DNA from: Agelaius tricolor
Taxonomy: Eukaryota > Chordata > Aves > Passeriformes > Icteridae
Direction: 5' to 3'
DNA: 64,000 bases
Assembly (NCBI GenBank): GCA_023055355.1
Contig: JALJCS010000001.1
Span: 78,222,881-78,286,880 of the forward strand
The translations under genes were made by a program, and so were the position numbers. Below, piece after piece: positions 1-14,200 of this stretch. Position 1 is the stretch's first letter; each line of letters starts with the position of its first letter. The notes beneath the pieces are model-generated. The model was given only the letters and a program-made list of their open reading frames with translations, ran no database searches and was not told where the DNA came from.

Positions 1-2973
1 ATAAAGATTGTTTCTCTTTAGGAAGATACATAAGACTCTTAGATTTTGCTTGCCTCACTTGTAAATATAAATGTAAATTACATCAGATAAAATCAGATAA
101 TTTTCAGATAAATATGTAGGACAATACTGAATCTTTGCACACCTTTGAGGGATGTGCATGAGGGATAGAGAGCCCTATGCCCTTCATGCTTCTAAGAGGT
201 GGGAATTGTTATGCTTTGGCTCTTTTTCCACCAATGGGAAACAGAATTTCCAGCCTAGTTATCTCCAAAAAAATTTTAAGACAATTTTTAAAACAGATGG
301 GAGGAGAGCTAAAATGTTGTATAGATGAGTAGGGGGAAGTGAACTCTGGACCTGCCTCAATCTAACAAGGTCTCAATAATCTTCTAAATTCTTGCTATGC
401 AAAGATTAGAAACAGAGTTTACATGACTATTTAGACTTCATTTTTAGATATCTTGTTTGATGTCTCAACACATTCTTCCTACCTCTCTCAGTTTCTTTGT
501 AGAATATCCTGAGATTATGTGTGCTGTATCTGTCTGGGACTGACTCAAGCATCTACACAAGTATTTTCAAAGCAATCTTATACTCCTTTTCCACAGATAG
601 CAATGTAAAGAAATTGTGACCAGATTAAGAAAATAGTGTTGATTCTTCTTAGTTTGCACTTATTTCCCTTATGCAATATACTCCGAGTTTCTGGGATATT
701 GCATCTTCTAAATGGGTCTCATGCTACTGACTGAGATCTCTCAGCCAAGCAAGACAGAAGGATGATTTCCCATGCTTTCATGAGTGTTTCTAGAAAATGT
801 GCATTCTACTCTTTGTTTAGTGGAACCAAAAGGTATTCATGATGATAACAGTCACAGTGAAATATGGGTCAGGACATCCCAAGTGCAGCACCATTGATTC
901 ACTCTCTCTCATTTGTTTACAAAGGAATAATGCCCTTCAGATATGATCAGCTTGGAAAGAGTCAAAACAGTGTGGATGGTAGCACAAGTAATAAATACTT
1001 TATGGTAATTGTACAATAATTTGTGTGTGCCTAAGAGAAGAATTTAAACCATCGTTATCAGATTTTCTCACCAGATGGTTTAGAACACCTACTTTCCCTG
1101 AAATGGAAAGAGTTAGGCCCAGGGAAATATATCAGAACGAACTTAGAATAGCTAGTGCTGGCATCTAGCACAGCTGGAAATAACTTATGCTTCCCAGGCA
1201 GCAGTGCAGAGCTAAGTTGAAACGAGCTAACATTGCTCTTTGCAGCAGAGAAGCTCGTTTTCCACGTTAAGAGGTGCTCCACATTGCCAAGGCCAGACAG
1301 CTTCAAGTATGTGACCTGGTTCTTTTGAAGCAAGCTCTCTGTTCTCATGAGGGGCATTCCTGGGAGAGCTGATCTGTGTCCAAGCAAGAGAATCCAGTGA
1401 CATATTTGTTAACTACAAACATATGGATCAGAAGTACTTCCTTCTGTTGCCAAACAGTGCCTCAGTCAGAAGTGCTCAGATCTATTGGGAAAATATAAAA
1501 CCCTTTGGCTGTGCAGCAGCTTAGCTTGTGCTCTCAGACTCCAGAAAATGTGATTTATGCTTCCCTGTGTCCATACAAAAGACAATTCAGGCTGGTGTCT
1601 GGTGCTTGATATCTGGTCTTCTGGGAAAACCCGGGTAGTACCCAGATTAGCCTTCTGCCATTCCACCTAGCATGGAATTTAGCATGGAATCTAAATCTGA
1701 ATAGAAGCATTTCCAAATCTTGCTCTGTTCACATGAAAGGCAGTCATATAATCAATATCTTTGTTTTTGCAAAGACAGCATGTCAAACTGCTTGAAAATA
1801 ACCTCCTTGTCACCCATCCTTCCCTCCCGATTCCTGAAATAACAGTGAATGAATGTTCTTGAAAGCGCTACAATTTCACACCAACTGAATCCCTATTTTC
1901 TGAAAATGTTGTATGATAATTTTTGAATAACTTGTTACTTTAAAGTGCTTTGTATACATTTGTGTGAGTTTGATCCCTTCTACTTCTAAAAGGCTGTCAA
2001 GGAGACCTGACAGTGATCTCATGTAGGGTGAGAAAGGGGAGAAGGAATTGTTAGCGGTACAATATCCTTTGCTGTCTGTCTGGGATGAACACTCTGTAAG
2101 AGATAAGATTGAAGAAGAGCCCTACAAGGAGCTCAGTGTGGGATTTTACTCTTTGAAGGTAGGAAAATCAGCAACTGCCACTTGCTTGTAATACTGAAAC
2201 ACAGAGAGAAGCTACTGAAACTGTACAGTTCTTGTAAAAGGACTAAACTTCAGCTTTTAAAATTACTGGGGGAATCAGTCCCATATAGATTATTTGCAAT
2301 ACTTTAAACTTCAAGCTGTAACCATGAAGCAATTGACAGAGTTTTCCTTGCCAATGGCTTTCTAGAAGAGAAAAGCAATTATAAAACCAGAGAAAAGAAA
2401 GGGGGAAAGAGAAGTTTCTGTTTCTTCTAGGAAACAGCACAAGAGATAGAATAGTTTCCTGTCCTCCTCTACAGTCCCTACTAGCTTGATTTTACCTCTG
2501 ACATGCATACCAGAAGTCTATTAAATGATCTTGCTGTGATGATATTACAACTTGTTGCAAAACAAAAGAGATTATGATTTTCTTGTGATTATGCTATCAT
2601 ATCAGATAGGCAAAATAATTCTGAATAATTGCTACAGTCTTTGAATATTAAATTTTTGTTTATTTATGTGTTCATACATAAACTACAATTCTTGCTACGG
2701 TTTTTTTGTTTGTTTCCTTATAAGAAAATTATTTTACTGAGACTTAGGCCTTTGTTAGCAACACAGGATTCTTGTCTTCTTGCAATTTTTTGTCAATAAG
2801 TTCAGAAGAGAGCAATGAAAGGAATGATTGCTTGGCTGATTGTTGCGCTGCAGCTCACGTACATTGAAGCGTGAATAATTTAAACTGTGCTGGCTTGTCA
2901 GTATTGGATTTGTATGTGGTGTGAGCAGAGCACAGAGGGAGGTGTCAGATAAATCACACAGTAGAAAAGAAGC

Positions 2974-2991
2974 AAAAAAAAAAAAAAAAAA
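2974..2991. repeat. Poly-A run (18 A)
   Basis: Eighteen consecutive A, then a G and seven more A. There is no recognisable LINE or processed-gene body immediately upstream, so this may be a simple tract and not a retrotransposition tail. Confidence 0.9.
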
Positions 2992-4648
2992 GAAAAAAAT
3001 TTCCCAAAAGATTGGATCAAAGGTGAAGAGAAAAGGGTTCTATTGTGCATACAGCGCAAAGAAAGACAGGAGGGTAAGTCTCTTCCTTCTTGTCAAGGAA
3101 CTGTTTTGGATACTCAGTAACTTTAAAACAAATTGAATCAGCCTACAGCACTGTTCAGATCTTCTGGGACAAAAATGCTTTCTGAATTCAGTGGGAGTGA
3201 AACAATTTTGAAGGGTGCCTTTCAAAGTCATTACTTTCTTTTCTTCTAAAATCATTGCTTTATATAGTAACTGTTTAATAGAACATGGGAACAGAAAAAA
3301 AACCCAAAAACCCAAACAGCTGAGCATTAGGAAAATAACACACTCAAGGTTGAAGGTCAGTAATCTGTCCTTTGTTATGATTAAAGATTGAGAAGAAAAA
3401 ATAACTTTGTTATGTGTCCATTTCTCACCTTCTCAATTTCAAAATAGCTGCAAAGAAGCTGCAAAAAAAGCTGCAAAATTTTCCACTCACAGAAGAATCA
3501 GGTGCAGTAAAAGGATTTCTGTGTAAGCATTTTACTGAGATTTTTATTTGTAGTCCAGTGAACCCATAACTAACATTATTCTTGCAGCCAGCCAGCCATC
3601 CTCTGCCCCCCGTGATGGGGAGCTTGCCTGTGTGAAAGGACAGTGACTGAAACCAATGTGCACATTTTACTACCAGGTTAAGGGATCAGCAGTGTCCCAC
3701 AGAGTCGTTCTGAGGGTTTCTCTGTGCACTGCAGGTAGCACAACTGAAAATAATCCCCACCCCCCAACAGCAGTCTTAAGTAGCCCAAGATGTTGATTTG
3801 CTCATCAAGAGTTTTAGCTGTTACACTTTACCTCGCTTACCCATTTATTTATCTCTGTTTTGACAGAGCCTGACATGGCCTTTGCTCCATGCCTCAGACT
3901 CAAAATAGGGACTGCAACCCTGTCTTTGCCATTTTCTGTCACACGGTTTCAATGATTTCCAGTCCTCTTTATCTCACAGCATCTGATTAACCTCAGTGAG
4001 GGGTCACAGATTTGCGGGTTTGGCTATGCACTGGACATGACATCTTTACCAAAATAAAATACTGTGAGGTACAAAATGAAGGTCTGTCTAGCAATCACTG
4101 TGAATGCTGTTTTTTTCCTAGTGGAAGAAACATTGTTGTGCTGCTGTAAAACTGATAAAAAGATATTTGGGGATTAGGAAAAAAAAAACGCCAACAAACA
4201 AAAACTCAAACATGTTCCCTCATGGCTGATACTGAGTTCTGCTTACTTAAAATAAAAATGTGTTGCTTAAATAAACATGAATGAGGAGAATGGGTTCAGA
4301 ATTTCGGAAATCTCAAGGTGTTATGAAAGCTGGAAAAGACACCATTACATTTTCAATGCAGCACCACAAAATAATGGTCCCAAGACCCCCTATTAAAAAG
4401 GTACAAAAAAAGCATGTGATGAGATAATTTTGAAATGAAAGTCTCTTCAGATAAATTTTCCCTCTTATCACCTGTGAGAGTGGGAAGGGCAAGTTCCATG
4501 CTGGGGGGATGTGCACTGCGCCACATCCCACAGGAGGGCAGAGCAGATGAAAACCACTGCACAGACACTCACGTGGGCACATTCCTGTTGTCCTTGGGTT
4601 TTGTGGTAGTGGACAGCTCCCTGGATCCAAGGCCATAGCTATATCTTG

Positions 4649-4685
4649 CTTTTCTCTCTCTTTTCCTCTCTTTCTCTCTTTTTCT
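4649..4685. repeat. Polypyrimidine (C/T) tract
   Basis: Thirty-seven consecutive C or T bases, mostly CTCT and CTTT units. No exon-like sequence follows it, so I read it as low-complexity DNA and not a splice acceptor tract. Confidence 0.85.
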
Positions 4686-7600
4686 ACTTAGAATGACCTC
4701 TTGAAATCTGGGTAGTTTAAGGTTGGATGGGTTAGTTTTTGCTAAGTCAATACTTTTCAAAATTCTTTATCTTAATTGAATGTTTGCTTGTCAGTAAAGT
4801 CTGGGCTCTTTTAACCTCATGAGAACTTTTGTTGAGTTTTCCTTTGCACTGGCTCAAAGAAAGGTAGTACCTTAAGGCCCTTTTAAATAAACTCACCAAG
4901 CAAGGACTTTGCATCATCTTATATCATATCAGGTATATTTGGGAAGAAGGGTAATTTCTGATTGCCTACAATTCATACCAATCAGTTCTCAGCATTTTCA
5001 GAAATGCCTAAGACTTGCCCTTAGAATCGAGGTGCCACTGTACCAAGAATACACTTTAACTGTACTCTTTCCTTTTTCAGTTTTGAAAAGTACAGGAAAA
5101 AGGAGTTATTAATATTTATTCTTAGATATATTTACATGAATCAGAGCAGTGCCAGAGTTTTTCTCCAATTCTGAGTCCAGCTGGCAGAATTTGACTACAT
5201 CCACTCTTATGAAATTATCTTAGTCTGTAACCAGCATATTTCTGCTAACCTCTGAACCATGCCTAGATTTTTTTTTTTTTAGGAAGTAACTGGCACAGGC
5301 CAAAAATCATACTAAGTAATTCTCTGAAAATTTATCATTAAAGGCATTTAAATTTCATTCCACTGATCTTTTTCCAGCCTGACATTGATGAACATGCTGA
5401 TAACTGGTATGTCCAGCACATAAAATTGTGCATAAGATTTATACTTCAGGTACTGTAGAGAGAGAGAGATCCCCCTTCTTCAGATTGTAGCCGTCACTAA
5501 AACTACACCACAGGACCTGTACTACCTATCACATATATCTAATTTATGATAGGTTTTTGATTTGAAAACAAAAGGAAACATGTTAAAATTGTACAGTTTT
5601 AATTATGTTAGTGTTAGGATAACACAGAGCTGTAGAACTAAGTACTGGTTAAATAGTTCTGGGCTAAAATTGATTTTTTTAATATATATATCAAAGAACA
5701 ACATTATGATAGGAAATTGAATTTAAAAAAAATTAACTTCCACTTACGTTCACTTCTCTAAACCTTTTCAAAAGAAAAGCCCAAAGTGACCATTTTGGTG
5801 ACCATTTCGGAGAAAGATAATATCCTCTCAATTTAGTAGGACTGAATAGTTCCCATTTATTCACAATGTTGATGGTAACCATCTTTCCTGAAAGCTGCTA
5901 AAGTGGACTAATTTTGATAAATGGGATATGAGAGACATTTGAAAGAAGAAATTGTTTCTGAATTTCTTCAAAATCAGGGGAAAAAATTTTATGCAGAATG
6001 CTAAATATTTATTTCCTAACCTTTTCATTTACAAGAAATCTAACAAACTGAATCTAGACAGAAGAGGCAAGTAAGTGTACTAATGTGTCTACATGGTTGC
6101 ACTGAAATAAGGCTGCTGGAGACAGATGTATTCTGTCAAGGTAATGGTAGGGGGAACCCAGGATGTTTATCCACTTAACATTCCCCTCCAATGAAAAAAG
6201 AAATTTTAAACACATCTGGTTTAGCTGAAAAGGTCTATCTTTTCATGGCATCCCATGAAATATCAAGTAGGCAGAACATAAAATGAGTATCTTGCAGCAT
6301 TTTAATTACTTTTACAAGTTTAAATCTTATGGTTAATATGTTAATATACTGAACTGTAGATGTACAGTTAAACCCACAGCTTTCTGATTAAACTATGAAG
6401 GTTAAAATAAGTATTTTATACATTTATGGTTTAAAAAGGATTCTATAATCTTTATGGTTTATGTTCAAGACATTTTTCTGTAACATCGCTTTACTTTGGT
6501 GTTAGGGTAGAATTTCTTTTCAGCCTTAACTTTTGCTTGCAAGTACACCTGTATCATAGTTATTTACATGGGATAATTTTCTTCACAGCAGATGAAGGCA
6601 AAGCTTGCACAAAGTAAATACAGAAGAAATTGGTTTCCTTGTTGTCCTTGGATTCAGTGCTTAGTTACACGGTTTAGTTATATCATCAGTCTGTATCTGA
6701 ATTTAGCATGCCCTTAATGGTCTGGCTTTTTTCTCCTTCCATACGTATGCTATTAAAATCTAGCTGCATTTATCATTAAGAAGAATGTGCAATACATTAG
6801 CATAAAATAAAGAAAGAAAAAAAAAATTCTTTTGTGCTTAGGCAAATCAGGCTACCAGACAGATTGGAGAAGGGGATACCAGAGAAAAACATATGCCTTA
6901 AGTCTGAAAAATGGTCATTAACAACTAATTTTTCTCTGCTGTCTCTGATGTAGTGTTTCATAAATTTGGTACATGCTTTTAGCAAAATCATGTATTCAGT
7001 ATATATACTCAGACCCTGAGAGTCTTTTTCATTGATCCCACTGAGATTTTGGTTTCTACACAATGAGTGCAGCAAGGGATTAAACTAATTCTATGTTAGA
7101 TAAACCACATTATTCCTCTGAAATAAATGGAATACCATGTACTTGAATCAGTTTATAAGATATTTGGATTATTTTTTATGTATGGTCTTTGCATCTTCAG
7201 TGTCCATATAATCATTACCTCCATGAAGCCGATAATAGTAGAAAAGAGGAGAAGAAATAAAAGAAAACTGCTCAATGAACTTTTTTGTCCAAAAATAGAA
7301 AAATGAGTATTTTTGCACTAAGAATAACTAAGAAATCAAAGCCACTTTTACTGCCACTTTTTACACTATTTTGCTGTACTGACCATCCCCAAGGACATGT
7401 GGATGCCTGCAGTCCCTTAATAATGCTTCTTTTTTCAATTTTTTACCCCTTCTTGTACTCCAACAGCAGTAATTTCTCTGACTAGCAAAACTTTTAAAAG
7501 GGAAAAGAGTCATGTTCTACTTTAGCAGGCATTTTCACTGCAGTTTCACCCCAAATCAGCTCTATGAAAGTTAAAACATTGAGGCATTGGGGTCAAAGCA

Positions 7601-9210
7601 ATCCCCAGTGTCCCACATAAACAGAGGCACAAAGAGATTAGAGCTGGTAGAGAACAAGAGGAGCTTAAAAACATCTGATGTGAGGTGAGATTTATTTTTA
7701 GGAATATAAGTTTATATAAGTTCATATAAGATAGTAAGTTCTGTCTTTCACAGAAGACAGAAGTAAAAACTAGGAAGCAAAAACTTTTCCAGTACATTAA
7801 AAATAATTTTAAAAAAAGGATTCACTGCATTGTCATTTTATTATTCTGTTGGACATATGAGGTGGTATTGATTGGGGATTTGTGGGTGCAGCTGTAGTTC
7901 ATGAGGCTGGACCATAAGTGCATATGCTTAAACTTAAAATCTTCAGACAAACTGAAAATTCATGATGAATTTTCTTGTCTTTATTTTTTTTTTTTATTTT
8001 AAATCTTTTCCTTGTAGCTTAAAATAAATCTCAGTTTTTCTTTTCTGTACTTTCTGGCTCAAGGGATTTTAAAACCACTCTGTACCTCAAATCCATTTTA
8101 ACACTAAACAAGTGTGGAGGCAGGAGAAAAAAGTGCCAGTTTTCATCCTGTCTTGTGTGCCATTTGGGATGTCAATAACAGTTTAATATCAGAGTTAGGA
8201 TGGAAGCTGTGTGGGCTTTCTACCAGCAGTACTTAGTACTCATCAGTGAACTGATGTTAGCATCTATAATTCCTAAAACAGGTAAATAAGCTTACCTTGA
8301 ACTTGCTTGTCATACAGAAAAGTGGGTTTCACCATACTCCCAGTTTACTTGTATTGTTATCTTTATTTGTCTGCCACAATGTATATCTTCTTCTTAAGTA
8401 GCCAGTTATCCACCCTGCAATTAAGATATTAAAATATGTACTTTTAATAAATTATCTTAAGGTTAATATGATTTTACAATACATAACTTCTGTTTCCATA
8501 TTAAAAAGATATTTTTACTCCGTTACTGCTGTGCCCATTTAACAATTTCCATTCAACTTTCAATGTACTTATTTTTTTTACATGCATGACGATAGCTTGT
8601 GGGCAATTGAGCATTTTCATTTGTAACTGAACCATATATTTTGCTTGCAAGTTTCATATAATTTTAGCCAAATTAGCAGCAGTTAAAATTTTGCTTGAAC
8701 AATAACAATGAAAGTTTCTGATCACAGATATTAGGATTGTATCTGTAAAATATTTTTAGGGGATTGTATAAGACTGCCAGTTTCAGGGGCTAAAATAATG
8801 GGTTGGTTAGCCTTAGTGTTTTAAAATATCTGAATTACTCAATAGAAAGTGCAGTATAAATACTAAGTATAAAGTGCACCTCATTAATAATCTTTGCCAC
8901 TGTTCTCTCCTTTGGATGCCTGCAGAATTAACTTGCTGTGTTGGTTTTTCAGGGCTTAGTTTTTGGTAAGTGAGGAAGGAAGAAGCCAGCCACAGAAGTG
9001 ATTTTCTGTGAGAAGCTACTAGAAGCTTCCTCCATGCCTGGAAAAGCCAGACCCTGAGTGGCTCTGACAATAGAGATGCTGCTAAGCCAGTTAGAGAAGC
9101 TGGTAACACCCCTGTGGTGACATATTTAAGAAAGAAATCAAAGCTGTGGGCAACTTTTCCAAGGGATGGGGAGGTGCCATGGCCATCCTGGCACTGCGAG
9201 CAGCCATGTG

Positions 9211-9242
9211 GCCACTGCCGCCACACGGCCACCGCCGTCACA
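9211..9242 (+). repeat. GC-rich direct repeat, copy 1
   Basis: A 32-bp GC-rich unit (GCCACTGC...CACGGCCACC...) that matches 9893-9924 at 28 of 32 positions in the same orientation, about 650 bp apart. It lies at the left edge of the nested block. Confidence 0.8.
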
Positions 9243-9892
9243 CAGCCGCTGAAATAAACAAGGGCAGGAGATTTTTCTCCTTTTTAATGCCTTTATTAAA
9301 AGTGATCAGCTTGGGTGGAGAGGACCGACAGGTCCGTGCTTACGCTGCCGCTGCTCCCAGGAATGACTTGTAGGAGGCAGAGGGCAGCTTTGTTCACTGG
9401 TCTGTGGACAGAGCTGGGGGTTCCATCCTCACAAGAGCTTTGGGAAATTCCCTTGTTTTTTGGTTCAACATTTGAGGTCCTCTGTCTAGCTGACATTAGG
9501 GTGAGGGGTAAAAAGGGTCTTGGTGGCTACTAGATTCTGTTCCTCATGTCTTGACGCTGCTTTGATTCATCAATTTTGTGTTGGCTTGTTGTTTTAGGGG
9601 TTTTTGGCTAGGTTTGGTGAGGGGTCCCTCCTGTTGCATGCTGGATCCAATGTCATTTGCATGCTGACTCGATGTCCCTTCCCCTTCACCGTCTGGGTGC
9701 CATCCTCCAGGAAGCAGCAGGGTGCCACTCAGCAAAAGGGGGAATTCTTAACAATTACGACAGGTAGTTGATGAAAACGACAGGTAATTAAAATAACAAA
9801 CAGTTAGAACTCCACCCTGGCAGCAACTGGCCCAACCTGTTAACTCTGCAACCTTTTTAAAAAATGGGCAGCTTTTTCTACTCATAACAGCC

Positions 9893-9924
9893 GCCACTGC
9901 TGCCACACGGCCACCGCTACCACA
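9893..9924 (+). repeat. GC-rich direct repeat, copy 2
   Basis: Second copy of the 32-bp unit at 9211-9242. The four differences are mostly transitions, including CG-to-TG or CA-type changes, as expected from methylated CpG decay. Similar but less exact units continue to about 9940. Confidence 0.8.
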
Positions 9925-11212
9925 TGGCCGCCACTGCCATCTCAGCACAGCCATTGGTGGCCTTTGCCTGCCTGGCCGCTCCAAGCCTGTCAAACTGCAG
10001 GCAGAAAGGCAGTGGCAGCGGCCATGGCTTCTCTTTCCCTGTGCTGTAGCACGGTCATGTGGGCACCATGGCCATCTCAGCACGGTCCACAGTGAACTGT
10101 GCCTGCTTGGCCACTTTCAGCCATCTGTGCTGCGGGCAGAAGGGCAGGGGTGGTGGTAGTGGTTTGTCCTTTTCAGTGCCATGGCAGCTGGCATCGCCCA
10201 CATGGTGGTGGTGAGGGGCATGATGAGCTATTCCCCAACACAGGACCTGGACAAAATCAGCTTCTCAGTGCTGCAAAGTCCTGCAGTAATCTTTGAACTG
10301 GTGGAATTTGTTGGCAGAGGTACTTACGAGCAGCAGTATTTTTCCTCTTAGTTGGAGAAAGAGGAGAAAGGGAGGACATGTAGAGAAAGACAACATGGCA
10401 ACACAAAGGTCAGTGAAAGGAAGGATGGGGAGGAGGTTCTCCAAACATCAGAGCTGAGATTCTTCTGCAAGCCGTACTGAGGACTCTAATGCAACAAACT
10501 CTGTAATTCATGAAGTGTATGGGAAGATGCAGACATCCACTCACAGCCCGCGGCAAAAGGGTGCTCATGCTGAAACAGAGGGATGTTGAACAGCTCTAAT
10601 CTAGTGGGAGACTCCAACAGAGAGAGAAGGCCCTGGCTTCCAGAAATGGAGAAAGAGGACCCTTGCTTCCAAACTAGAATAGCCTATCCTTAAAAGACTA
10701 CACCCCATGAACTAATCACACACACAAAACAGTTTTGGGAAGACTGGGAGAGACTCCCATTACAGCAGTGAGAGCAGGACTGCTACTCCTGAAAATTAGA
10801 CTTCTTCACCCTGGAGAAGTTCCCAGAGAACTGTGGGGAAGGACCTTATGGCATAGGAGAAGAAACTCCTCTCCCTAAGCAAACTGAAGAAAGATTTTGA
10901 GTGAAAAACTGACCAAAACTCCTACTATGTCTATGTGTGCTGTCGGTGGGAAGGAGGGAGGAGCTGGAGGGGAGAAAAAGGTGTTCTGAAAGTTTATTTT
11001 AGTTCTCATTATCCTCTTTTAATTATGTTCATAATTTTTTTCTTTACACCTTTTGAATTTGATCCTGTTTTGCCCCTAGAGTGTTTCCTCCTGGTCTTTA
11101 TCTCAACTTAACATTTTTCCTCCTCTTCTCTGGCCAGCTGTAGCAGAAAAGAGTAAGCATATGATTTTCATGAGTACCTGCTGCTTAGCTAGTGTCAAAC
11201 TATGACGCTTGC

Positions 11213-14200
11213 CCAGAAGGCTCTTGCTCACTTTTACCTGGGCTGGATGAAAGTTGGAATTGGACAATTCCTTTTCTAATATTAACTGATTGCTTTTATC
11301 ACTTCAGCATAATTTAAAAAAATGTATAGCATATTATAAAAGGGTGTAGACTGAGCATTAGTTTCTAATTTAGTGTTAAATTTCTTATTGAAGGTGCAGA
11401 ATTGTGAAATACCAATGATGAGAACTGTTGTATTGTGGACTGCTGCTTTTTTATGTATTATATTTTATGATGATTACTAATGATACTAATTGTGAGACTA
11501 CTGAGCAAAGCTTTCATTTTCTTGGTAAAGAAACTGTCATGGACCAATTAATATTTTTTTTAACCAGAGGCCTCAAAAAAAAGTGAACATGTAGGGACTG
11601 TATGATCATGCTGCCAAAAAAGTGAGTGTAAAACAACAGAGTCAGGGTGTGAATTAAGGGCAAAGGATGTATACAGCTGCTTTCATAAACCAGGAATATC
11701 ACTTTTTATTCTATTTAAATAAGAGTGACACTGGTTACAACAGCACAAGGTAAGCACTTATGAATTGTTCCTAATCTCTACCTTCATTCAATCTAATACT
11801 TTTCCTTTAGGCATCTCCCTGATACTTATACACCATGTTTACCCCCTTGTAATTTGACTGAGCAACACTTTCTGATTAATCTTCACCTTCAAAGATACGA
11901 CTCTGAAGGAACATGCCAAGACAGTCCAATTTTATAGTAGTAAAGTAACAACAACAATTTATATTTGCCCCTTTTTAATTTTGTACTAGATACTAATGTT
12001 GGTCTTGTGCTGAGGTATTTAGGATCAAGCATTTTTTCATTCCATGCTGAGCGAACACACATCAGGTTTTTAATTACGCGGTTGTGAAAAATGTTATAGA
12101 TAATCCTTACTAATTTAATAGAAAATTACTTTCCCTTTCTGTAGGCACCTCACTGGGTTTCTGGAATATCAAAGTACACTATCAAAACTCCTTTAGTGCT
12201 GATTTTTAAAGAGCATGAAAAAGAACAACTTGAGCTTACTAAAAGCTTACTTATGAAACAAATCTATGGGATTGAAAGGGACCCTGTGGGGTGACTGAGA
12301 TGACCTCTGTGCTCTGGCAAGGTGTGCAAAGAAAAGGCCTCTTAGCTTTTTCCCTACCATTTTCTTGTGGACCTCAGTGAAAAGATTCTGCATCTTCCCT
12401 CTTTTCTAATTCCTGCAGCTCTTTATATGGTATTCAGTTTTCCTCGTAACTAGGCTATTATTTATTTTCCTGCTATAAAGTTAATGACTGCTTCATACCT
12501 TGCTTCCAGGAGATGTAGTAAACAATCATTATTATCTCACTTTATGAATGCAAGGAAGAGGCAGGATGACATCAATGCATTCCTTTATGAAGATATTGAG
12601 ACTTATAGTTCCAGTTGACTTTAAGTCCATGACATTGTACCTGCATTTAGCTATCAAATAAAATATGCTGAAGTGCCAGTATCAGTCTCCAGATCCTTTA
12701 ATGTGTCCACAGTTGGTAACCCACATAAAGATTAGCTATTTAGGCAGGAATAACAGCAAGTAAATGCAAAATACTTTTTTACAGTATTAATCTTTTTATA
12801 GCCAAATTCACTGTTGAAGTGCTGCAGATACCAAAATTGTAATTGAATTTTAAGAAGTGATTAAGCCAATTTACAGTGCCAAAGTTCTCAAAGGTTATTA
12901 AATTTAAAAAAGAAAAAGTGTTACTCTCGACTTAAACTTCAATTTGTCAGAAATTGGGTACTTTTGAGTGTATTGCCAAATACTTGTGCTATTCTTCTGC
13001 CACTTGACAGGCCACTCTGAAAAACATAGTCCAGACTCTATAAATTTGTCTGATCAGGGACTTACGTTCTTATCTTCTCATGTACATTCATATCTGCAAA
13101 AGTAACACATTTAAATATGCTTTCTGTACTATGCTGCATGACATTTCTTTCCAAGATGTACAATTTTTGTTCTAAATATAACGGAGCTAATGAGATACAT
13201 ATTTCAAGAGTTTGAGTATTTATATAAATCTAAATTTTATATATGTACACACACACACATACATATAGATGTGAAGGACCTATATTGATATCAGTGTTGA
13301 TAGATATACAAAACACTCTTTCCAATCAATTTTTATAATCAAATGAGTTATAGTAGTTATAAAATATTCTCACTGAGTCCTAAAAATATATGCTATGCAT
13401 TTCAAATTGTTTATTGACACCATATTCAATGATTCTGTTTTTATTTTCTTGAGTGAAAAGCCTTGGATCAAATAATGTTATTCAGCCTGTATTTTACCTA
13501 TAAGACAAAAAAAGAGACAGAATTACTCTTAAACATTGTATGTATAAATTCCATATGCCTTTTGTATATGTGTGAATTATAAAGGGTTTAAATAAATATA
13601 TCTGGGTAGATCTTCTAGTCCTTTCTTAAATGCTAAGGAAAAGTCATGATATTGCTATACACATTAAATCTCAGATGAATATTTCTCCTCATGACATTTC
13701 AGTGTTAAAAGTATGGATATTCTCACTAAGAAACAAGATAAAAATTAATGTAACAGTTTGACCCAAAGGCAATTTAATGAAAACTTCTGTAGTAACATGT
13801 ATCAGCTGTAAATTTTTTCAAAAGCAGTTTATAAAAGTGACAGGAGAGTACACATATGTAGATTTTCCAGCTGTTGGCTAGTGTTTGCTGAAAAATAAGT
13901 TAAGATGCACTCCTTTAAGCCAGAATTCTTAATTAAAATATTTTTAAAATAGTTTCTATACCACACTATATAGTTAAGAAGCCACAGAAAGATATTTCTT
14001 ATGGTTTTTTTTTTTTTTTCTGGTGCCTAAGAATTAATTTTTTTTTTTTTAAGAATGTGATGGAGTTTTCATTTTTATTTCTGTATCTTTCTGATATCCT
14101 CCCAGGGCCATGTCTTTTTTTTGCAAATGTTGAAGATCTGCAATCTGGATTAATTTTGCATCATGCCCCTTATCAGAATGTGGTATTTCAGGGCTCTTAT

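Larger units (their letters stand above)
1..8931. other. AT-rich non-coding stretch, no gene seen
   Basis: No exon, RNA gene or recognisable transposon was found in this stretch. It contains a run of 18 A at 2974-2991, a pure C/T tract at 4649-4685 and many short A or T runs. The longest open frame is about 109 codons at 1058-1387 on the minus strand; it has no domain I recognise and no supporting splice signals. The DNA around 1200-1660 is slightly richer in G and C than its surroundings and could be a decayed repeat, but I cannot name it. Confidence 0.6.
9140..10325. mobile_element. Nested repeat block inside the 8.9-11.2 kb LTR
   Basis: This block separates the two halves of the host LTR. 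Its left part reads like a second LTR on the minus strand. On that strand it would start TGTTAAG at 9753, carry an ATGCAAAT octamer near 9660 and an AATAAA polyadenylation signal at 9292-9297, and end near 9140-9250. Its right part, about 9870-10230, is rich in GGCCACCGC- and CCATGGC-like units. A 32-bp segment at 9211-9242 recurs in the same orientation at 9893-9924 with 28 of 32 bases identical, so the block may be flanked by or built from a duplication. I could not find target-site duplications for the inner element, and the boundaries are approximate. Confidence 0.42.
8937..11207 (+). mobile_element. Avian ERV-L-type LTR, interrupted by a nested insertion
   Basis: The left end starts TGTGTTGG and resembles the 5' part of a common avian LTR: a stretch rich in 'gtgagaagct' and 'agaagctt' motifs, then 'acatatttaag'. 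The right half, from about 10330, resembles the rest of such an LTR, with 'aaggtcagtgaa' at about 10408, a T-rich region at 10990-11110 and the terminal part near 11170-11207. Seen directly: the 5-bp sequence CTTGC lies immediately outside both ends, at 8932-8936 and 11208-11212. That is the pattern left by one insertion, and 5 bp is usual for ERV-L elements. The last two bases read CG where CA is expected, one transition away. At 2271 bp it is about three times as long as the related LTR at 35306-36070, because foreign repeat DNA fills roughly 9140-10325. Family membership is from memory. Confidence 0.62.

Noticed and set aside
2921..3136. Lys-rich short protein on the plus strand
   Set aside because: The lysines come from the 18-A run; there is no other coding evidence.
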